Positions 6,390-9,578 of a DNA stretch of 9,578 nucleotides are shown piece after piece. The DNA lies in the NCBI GenBank assembly GCA_019683625.1, contig JADGHY010000062.1, positions 1-9,578 of the forward strand. Reading direction: 5' to 3'. Every line of letters begins with the position of its first letter. The first letter of the stretch is position 1. The notes beneath the pieces are model-generated. The model made no database searches. It was not told where the DNA came from and saw only the letters and a list, made by a program, of their open reading frames with translations. This DNA is from Thermoflavifilum sp. Lineage in GTDB: Bacteria; Bacteroidota; Bacteroidia; Chitinophagales; Chitinophagaceae. Both the position numbers and the translations under genes were made by a program.

Positions 6390-7010
6390 ATGAATCAGAA
6401 CAAATACATGCCTAAGCAACTGAGATATTTTATTTTATACAAGCCTTATCGTGTGTTATGTCAGTTTTCATCTTCTCCTGGGAAGCTTACATTAGCCGAC
6501 CTGTTGCAGGTTCCGAGAGATGTATATCCGGTTGGCAGACTGGATTATGAAAGCGAAGGGCTGTTGTTGCTCACCAACGACAAACATTTGCATACACGGC
6601 TGTTGCATCCTGTCTATGCGCACTCAAGAGCATACTGGGTGCAGGTGGAAGGTGAAATTACACCAGCCGCACTGGCACCTTTGTATTCCGGAATAACGAT
6701 CCGTGTTAAGCGGAAGACTTATCGTACACAGCCCCTGCCGCCAGATGCTATTCAGCTATTGACGCAACCACCTCCCGTACCCGAGCGGAATCCGCCTATC
6801 CGCTTTCGCAGGCAAATTCCTACTTCGTGGATCAGCATCAGGCTTTATGAAGGAAAATATCATCAAATCAGAAAAATGACGGCCGCTATAGGATATCCTA
6901 CCTTGCGGCTGGTGCGCTATGCCATCGGTAAGCTGCAACTTGAATCGCTGTTGCCGGGACAGTACCGCGAAATTTCCTACCCACAGGCACAGCTGGCCCT
7001 GCAAGGATAA
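6390..7010 (+). CDS. rluE: 23S rRNA pseudouridine synthase, RluE type
   Basis: RsuA-family pseudouridine synthase, 206 aa, which by homology isomerises a uridine in 23S rRNA (U2457 in E. coli). The catalytic aspartate is D52 in the motif G-R-L-D (49-52), within GRLDYESEGLLLLTND. The C-terminal half carries the RluE signature: NPPIRFRRQIPTSW (134-147), LYEGKYHQIRKMTA (152-165) and PTLRLVRYAIG (170-180), nearly the same wording as E. coli RluE. There is no N-terminal S4 RNA-binding domain, as expected for RluE and unlike RsuA or RluB. Length is close to the 217 aa of the E. coli enzyme. An in-frame TTG at 6375 lies right after the terminator T-run and is unlikely as the start. ATG 6390 is preferred; ATG 6408 is also possible and would lose only MNQNKY. 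No Shine-Dalgarno is visible. Transcription may be controlled by the hairpin just upstream. Confidence 0.95.
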   Translation: MNQNKYMPKQLRYFILYKPYRVLCQFSSSPGKLTLADLLQVPRDVYPVGRLDYESEGLLLLTNDKHLHTRLLHPVYAHSRAYWVQVEGEITPAALAPLYSGITIRVKRKTYRTQPLPPDAIQLLTQPPPVPERNPPIRFRRQIPTSWISIRLYEGKYHQIRKMTAAIGYPTLRLVRYAIGKLQLESLLPGQYREISYPQAQLALQG

Positions 7011-7012
7011 GA

Positions 7013-7044
7013 TTTGTTTTTCCGAAAGCATATCATTAGGTTTG
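7013..7044 (+). promoter_or_regulatory. Candidate promoter for yicC (TTTG-N20-TAGGTTTG)
   Basis: TTTG at 7013-7016 and TAGGTTTG at 7037-7044 are separated by 20 nt, matching both Bacteroidota promoter elements and their spacing. It is the best promoter match in the window. Transcription would start near 7049, leaving a leader of about 38 nt before the yicC ATG at 7087. The element begins 3 nt after the rluE stop codon. Confidence 0.62.
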
Positions 7045-7086
7045 TTTTCCTCATCCATTCACAATACTTCGAAATCTTGTAAGCAT

Positions 7087-7971
7087 ATGTTGCGATCTAT
7101 GACCGGATATGGACGTGCAGAAAAGCACGATAACGGATGGGCCGTGGTGGTGGAAATCCGCTCCCTTAATGGTAAACAGCTCGATGCCAATATCAAATTA
7201 CCCGCATCTTTGAAGCCTTACGAAGCCGAAATCCGCTCCCTGTTGCAGGAACATCTGCAACGCGGCACAATAGACCTAACCATTAACCTGCAGCAATATC
7301 AATCACAAAATCCGCTGCTGTTGAATACAGCACTCGCCCGGCAATATTACCAAAGCCTGCAACAGCTGGCGGCAGACCTGCAACTGCCGGCCGACTGGCA
7401 ACAACAGGTGCTTCCCGTATTGATGAAATTGCCCGATGTGGTTATTCCTACCAATGAAGTGCTTCCCGAACAGGACTGGCTTAAGGTAAAAACTGCACTC
7501 ATAGAAGCTATTCAGGACCTGAATACCCATCGCACGCAAGAGGGAATGGCTATGGAACAAGCCCTTCGTGGCCATGTGCAACATATTCTTGCCTATCTTC
7601 AGGAAATCAAAAAACAGGATCCCGTGCGCAGGGAAAAACTCAAACAACGCCTCGAAGAATCGTTGCAAGAATATCTTGCCCACGAACAAATTGACCAAAA
7701 TAGGCTCGAACAGGAATTGATTTATTACATTGAGAAGATGGATATCACCGAAGAAGAGATCAGGCTGGAAAATCATTGCCGGTATTTTGAGCAGATATTG
7801 GATGAACCAGAACTGGTAAAGGGGCGGAAATTGAGCTTTTTGCTTCAAGAGATGGGGCGGGAAATCAATACCACCGGTTCAAAAGCCAGTGATGCACAAA
7901 TTCAGCAATGGGTGGTGCTCATGAAAGATGAGCTGGAAAAAGCCAAGGAACAGGTGATGAATGTGCTTTGA
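7087..7971 (+). CDS. yicC: YicC/YloC family endoribonuclease
   Basis: Cytoplasmic protein of 294 aa in the YicC/YloC family; E. coli YicC (287 aa) is described as an endoribonuclease involved in small-RNA turnover. The start fits the family opening: M-L-R-S-M-T-G-Y-G-R here, M-I-R-S-M-T in E. coli. The N-terminal YicC domain covers about 1-155. The C-terminal DUF1732-like part is clear: QNRLEQELIYYIEKMDITEEE (204-224, similar to the E. coli NNRLEQEL phrase), RLENH (226-230), GRKLSFLLQEMGREINTTGSKASD (246-269) and a final helix LMKDELEKAKEQV. The open frame extends upstream to 6919, but that part overlaps rluE and has no family similarity, so ATG 7087 is chosen. In many bacteria yicC precedes gmk (guanylate kinase); here gldH follows instead. 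The candidate promoter at 7013-7044 suggests its own transcription unit, possibly reading into gldH, which starts 61 nt after the stop. Confidence 0.95.
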   Translation: MLRSMTGYGRAEKHDNGWAVVVEIRSLNGKQLDANIKLPASLKPYEAEIRSLLQEHLQRGTIDLTINLQQYQSQNPLLLNTALARQYYQSLQQLAADLQLPADWQQQVLPVLMKLPDVVIPTNEVLPEQDWLKVKTALIEAIQDLNTHRTQEGMAMEQALRGHVQHILAYLQEIKKQDPVRREKLKQRLEESLQEYLAHEQIDQNRLEQELIYYIEKMDITEEEIRLENHCRYFEQILDEPELVKGRKLSFLLQEMGREINTTGSKASDAQIQQWVVLMKDELEKAKEQVMNVL

Positions 7972-8004
7972 TCTTTCGCTTTCCGGTAACAAACTTCCTT
8001 CATG

Positions 8005-8012
8005 TATCTTTA
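8005..8012 (+). promoter_or_regulatory. Weak candidate -7 element for gldH
   Basis: TATCTTTA differs from TAnnTTTG only at the last base and lies 20 nt before the gldH ATG (8033). No convincing TTG occurs at the -33 distance. gldH may instead be read from the yicC promoter. Confidence 0.25.
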
Positions 8013-8032
8013 CATAGCAGATTCATGGCTGT

Positions 8033-8569
8033 ATGAAAACAAACCCGCCCTTCCTCTTGTTATTGTTATTCGTATTATGCGCCGGATGCCAGTTTTCCAC
8101 TCGGCTTAACGTATTTGAACAACAAACGGCCATACCGCATGAGCGCTGGGATATGCGATTCCGTCCCGTTTTTGCGGTGAATATTACCGATACCACGGCC
8201 CTGTATGATATTTATGTGACATTGCGCCATACCAATGATTACCGGTATAGCAATTTGTGGTTGCTGATTACCACCACCTTTCCGAATGGCAAATCCATTC
8301 AGCAACGGGTGGAACTTCCCTTAGCCGATGCTACGGGCAAATGGTTTGGCAGTGGCATGGAAGACATTTTTTTCCATCGTATCTTGATTCAGCACAATGC
8401 CTATTTTAACCAGCCTGGCACGTATCGTTTTACTTTTGAGCAGGATATGCGCGACAACCCTTTATTGCACGTGTTAAATGTGGGTTTGCGCATTGAAAAA
8501 ATTGGAAAGAGGCAAACGACAATACCTGCAGCGCAAAGACCTTCGCCTTCATCTGCAGTTCAACCCTAA
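8033..8569 (+). CDS. gldH: Gliding motility lipoprotein GldH
   Basis: Predicted outer-envelope lipoprotein of 178 aa. The N-terminus is a lipoprotein signal: K2, a run of Leu/Phe at 7-15, and the lipobox L15-C16-A17-G18 followed by Cys19, the predicted lipidated residue. The mature part matches GldH wording: an aromatic W-D-M-R-F-R-P segment near 39-45, NITDTTALYDIYVTLRHTNDYRYSNLWL (about 50-77, GldH-type 'NxRNTNDYxFNNLxL'), FPNGK (83-87), and GMEDIFFH (107-114) in the spot where GldH has a T/S-D near the end of the sheet. In Flavobacterium johnsoniae GldH is required for gliding; its biochemical role is unknown. The last 20 or so residues, rich in Pro, Ser, Ala and Gln, look like a disordered tail. 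A three-codon ATG-GCT-GTA-TGA (8025-8036) overlaps the start codon. Identity is good; whether this organism glides cannot be read from the window. Confidence 0.88.
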   Translation: MKTNPPFLLLLLFVLCAGCQFSTRLNVFEQQTAIPHERWDMRFRPVFAVNITDTTALYDIYVTLRHTNDYRYSNLWLLITTTFPNGKSIQQRVELPLADATGKWFGSGMEDIFFHRILIQHNAYFNQPGTYRFTFEQDMRDNPLLHVLNVGLRIEKIGKRQTTIPAAQRPSPSSAVQP

Positions 8570-8572
8570 ATG

Positions 8573-8580
8573 TATTTTTG
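8573..8580 (+). promoter_or_regulatory. Candidate -7 element for the histidine kinase gene
   Basis: TATTTTTG matches TAnnTTTG exactly, 4 nt after the gldH stop and 22 nt before the kinase ATG (8602). A TTG is missing at the -33 distance; only CTG (8553-8555, 17 nt away) is present. Separate transcription of the kinase is possible but not certain. Confidence 0.4.
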
Positions 8581-8601
8581 CTATGATGAATCAGCATATT
8601 T

Positions 8602-9578
8602 ATGAAATGGCGGGCTATCTTTAAACAAAAAAGCACACGCTTCATCACGTATTTTTATTTTTTTCTGCTCATCTACACGTTGGCAGCCCTGATCTGGTGG
8701 GGCATCTCTCTTTTTCGGCAGAGTGCCATCATTACGGAAAGCCAGCAACGCTATTTGCGGCTGACGGTCGACAGCCTGCAACATCCTGTATTGTTTCAAC
8801 AGGAAATGGCCCGCATCGCACATGAAGAGCAGATGCGGGAGTTCAAATACTGGGGGGAAGGGATTACCTTTTTGCTGGTGATCCTTATTGGCGCTGCCTA
8901 CGTATATCGGGCCACCCGAAGGCAAATCCTGCTTTCGCGACAGCAAAATAATTTCATGATGGCCGTCACACACGAGCTGAAATCCCCTATTGCTGCCCTG
9001 CAACTCAATCTGGAAACTTTGCTGAAACGCAAACTGGATCCCGATAAACAGCAAAAATTGCTGGAAAGCATGATAGGGGAAACCAACCGACTCAATCATC
9101 TCTGCAACAATATGCTGTTGGCTTCGCAATTTGAAAGCAGGCAGTATCAAATGGTGAAAGAACACCTGAACCTGAGTGAATTGGTCACACAATGCGTTGC
9201 TCAGCAACAACGGCGCGTGCACACCCATCAGCTTGTCTGCCATGTGGATGATGCCGTGTGGATTAAAGGCGATATGCTTACCCTAAGCCTGGCTATTAAT
9301 AACTTGATTGAAAATGCAATCAAATATTCTCCTAAAGGGAGCACCGTGGAAGTGAACTTGCACAAAGATCAGGCTATGGCCATCGTGTCGGTAGCCGATG
9401 AGGGTTCCGGCATTCCCGATGCCGAAAAAGCTAAAATCTTTGACCGTTTTTACCGAATTGGCAACGAAAACACCCGTAAAACCAAGGGCACAGGCCTGGG
9501 CCTCTACCTCACCCAGAAAATTGTGCAGGAACACCGCGGCATGATCCGGGTCTTGGACAGAAAGCCTCAGGGTAGTAT
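8602..9578 (+). CDS. Two-TM sensor histidine kinase (3' partial)
   Basis: Inner-membrane sensor kinase of a two-component system, 325 residues visible and cut by the window edge just after the G2 box, so perhaps 20-30 residues are missing. Transmembrane helices are predicted at about 14-38 and 87-103, enclosing a short extracytoplasmic segment of about 50 residues (39-86) with no recognisable ligand domain. The second helix runs almost directly into the dimerisation domain; there is no room for a HAMP domain. The H-box is F-M-M-A-V-T-H-E-L-K-S-P with His124 as the phosphorylation site. The ATPase domain shows the N-box N-N-L-I-E-N-A-I-K-Y (233-242), G1 D-E-G-S-G (266-270), F-box F-D-R-F-Y (280-284) and G2 G-T-G-L-G-L (296-301), all intact. 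ATG 8602 is the first start after an in-frame stop at 8587-8589. A response regulator is expected in the flanking sequence but is not visible. The signal is unknown. Confidence 0.93.
   Translation, partial: MKWRAIFKQKSTRFITYFYFFLLIYTLAALIWWGISLFRQSAIITESQQRYLRLTVDSLQHPVLFQQEMARIAHEEQMREFKYWGEGITFLLVILIGAAYVYRATRRQILLSRQQNNFMMAVTHELKSPIAALQLNLETLLKRKLDPDKQQKLLESMIGETNRLNHLCNNMLLASQFESRQYQMVKEHLNLSELVTQCVAQQQRRVHTHQLVCHVDDAVWIKGDMLTLSLAINNLIENAIKYSPKGSTVEVNLHKDQAMAIVSVADEGSGIPDAEKAKIFDRFYRIGNENTRKTKGTGLGLYLTQKIVQEHRGMIRVLDRKPQGS

Noticed and set aside
5863..6393. 176-codon plus-strand frame (or its 60-codon 3' part from ATG 6211)
   Set aside because: It runs antisense through the lpxD-like gene, across A-tracts and through the terminator hairpin; composition is not protein-like.
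6919..7086. Longer N-terminus for YicC
   Set aside because: It would overlap rluE by about 90 nt and precede the family's usual M-x-R-S-M-T start.
7303..7848. 181-codon minus-strand reading frame
   Set aside because: Entirely inside yicC on the opposite strand, no family features.
8581..9243. 220-codon minus-strand reading frame
   Set aside because: Opposite the histidine kinase, whose plus-strand motifs are all intact. The antisense protein has no recognisable domain.
1..9578. Mobile element, CRISPR array, toxin-antitoxin or anti-phage system
   Set aside because: No transposase, integrase, terminal inverted repeats, spaced direct repeats or defence-protein motifs were seen. Gene content is core chromosomal.

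Overview
The window looks like an ordinary chromosomal, mostly housekeeping segment of a Bacteroidota bacterium, most likely in or near the Chitinophagaceae. The family placement is an inference from protein style. The phylum rests on a gliding lipoprotein gene (gldH), a PheS of Bacteroidota type, a stand-alone LpxD-like acyltransferase, and several upstream sequences matching the Bacteroidota -7 promoter element TAnnTTTG. I see no tRNA or rRNA gene, CRISPR array, insertion sequence, integrase or attachment site.

Layout from left to right. Nucleotides 2-1201 hold a class A beta-lactamase-fold serine hydrolase that runs in from the left edge. 1262-1921 is a histidine-rich membrane fatty acid hydroxylase. 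1976-3031 is an exported YVTN/YncE-type beta-propeller. 3083-4129 is pheS, and 4185-5195 is an NAD-dependent epimerase/dehydratase. All five are on the plus strand. The minus-strand lpxD-like gene (5182-6126) meets the epimerase tail to tail with a 14-bp overlap. A divergent, AT-rich intergenic region (6127-6389) contains a strong intrinsic-terminator hairpin. The plus strand then continues with rluE (6390-7010), yicC (7087-7971), gldH (8033-8569) and a two-transmembrane sensor histidine kinase (from 8602) cut by the right edge.

The genes do not form one pathway. Three themes recur: the envelope (serine hydrolase, lipid hydroxylase, LpxD-like enzyme, GldH, histidine kinase), translation and RNA (PheS, RluE, YicC) and an exported propeller of unknown role. 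Most genes have their own candidate promoter just upstream, so this looks like a string of short transcription units rather than a long operon.

I found no convincing new multi-gene system. The best leads are the terminator-like hairpin 17 nt before the rluE start, between two divergent genes; the near-leaderless candidate promoter of pheS; and the gldH/histidine-kinase neighbourhood.
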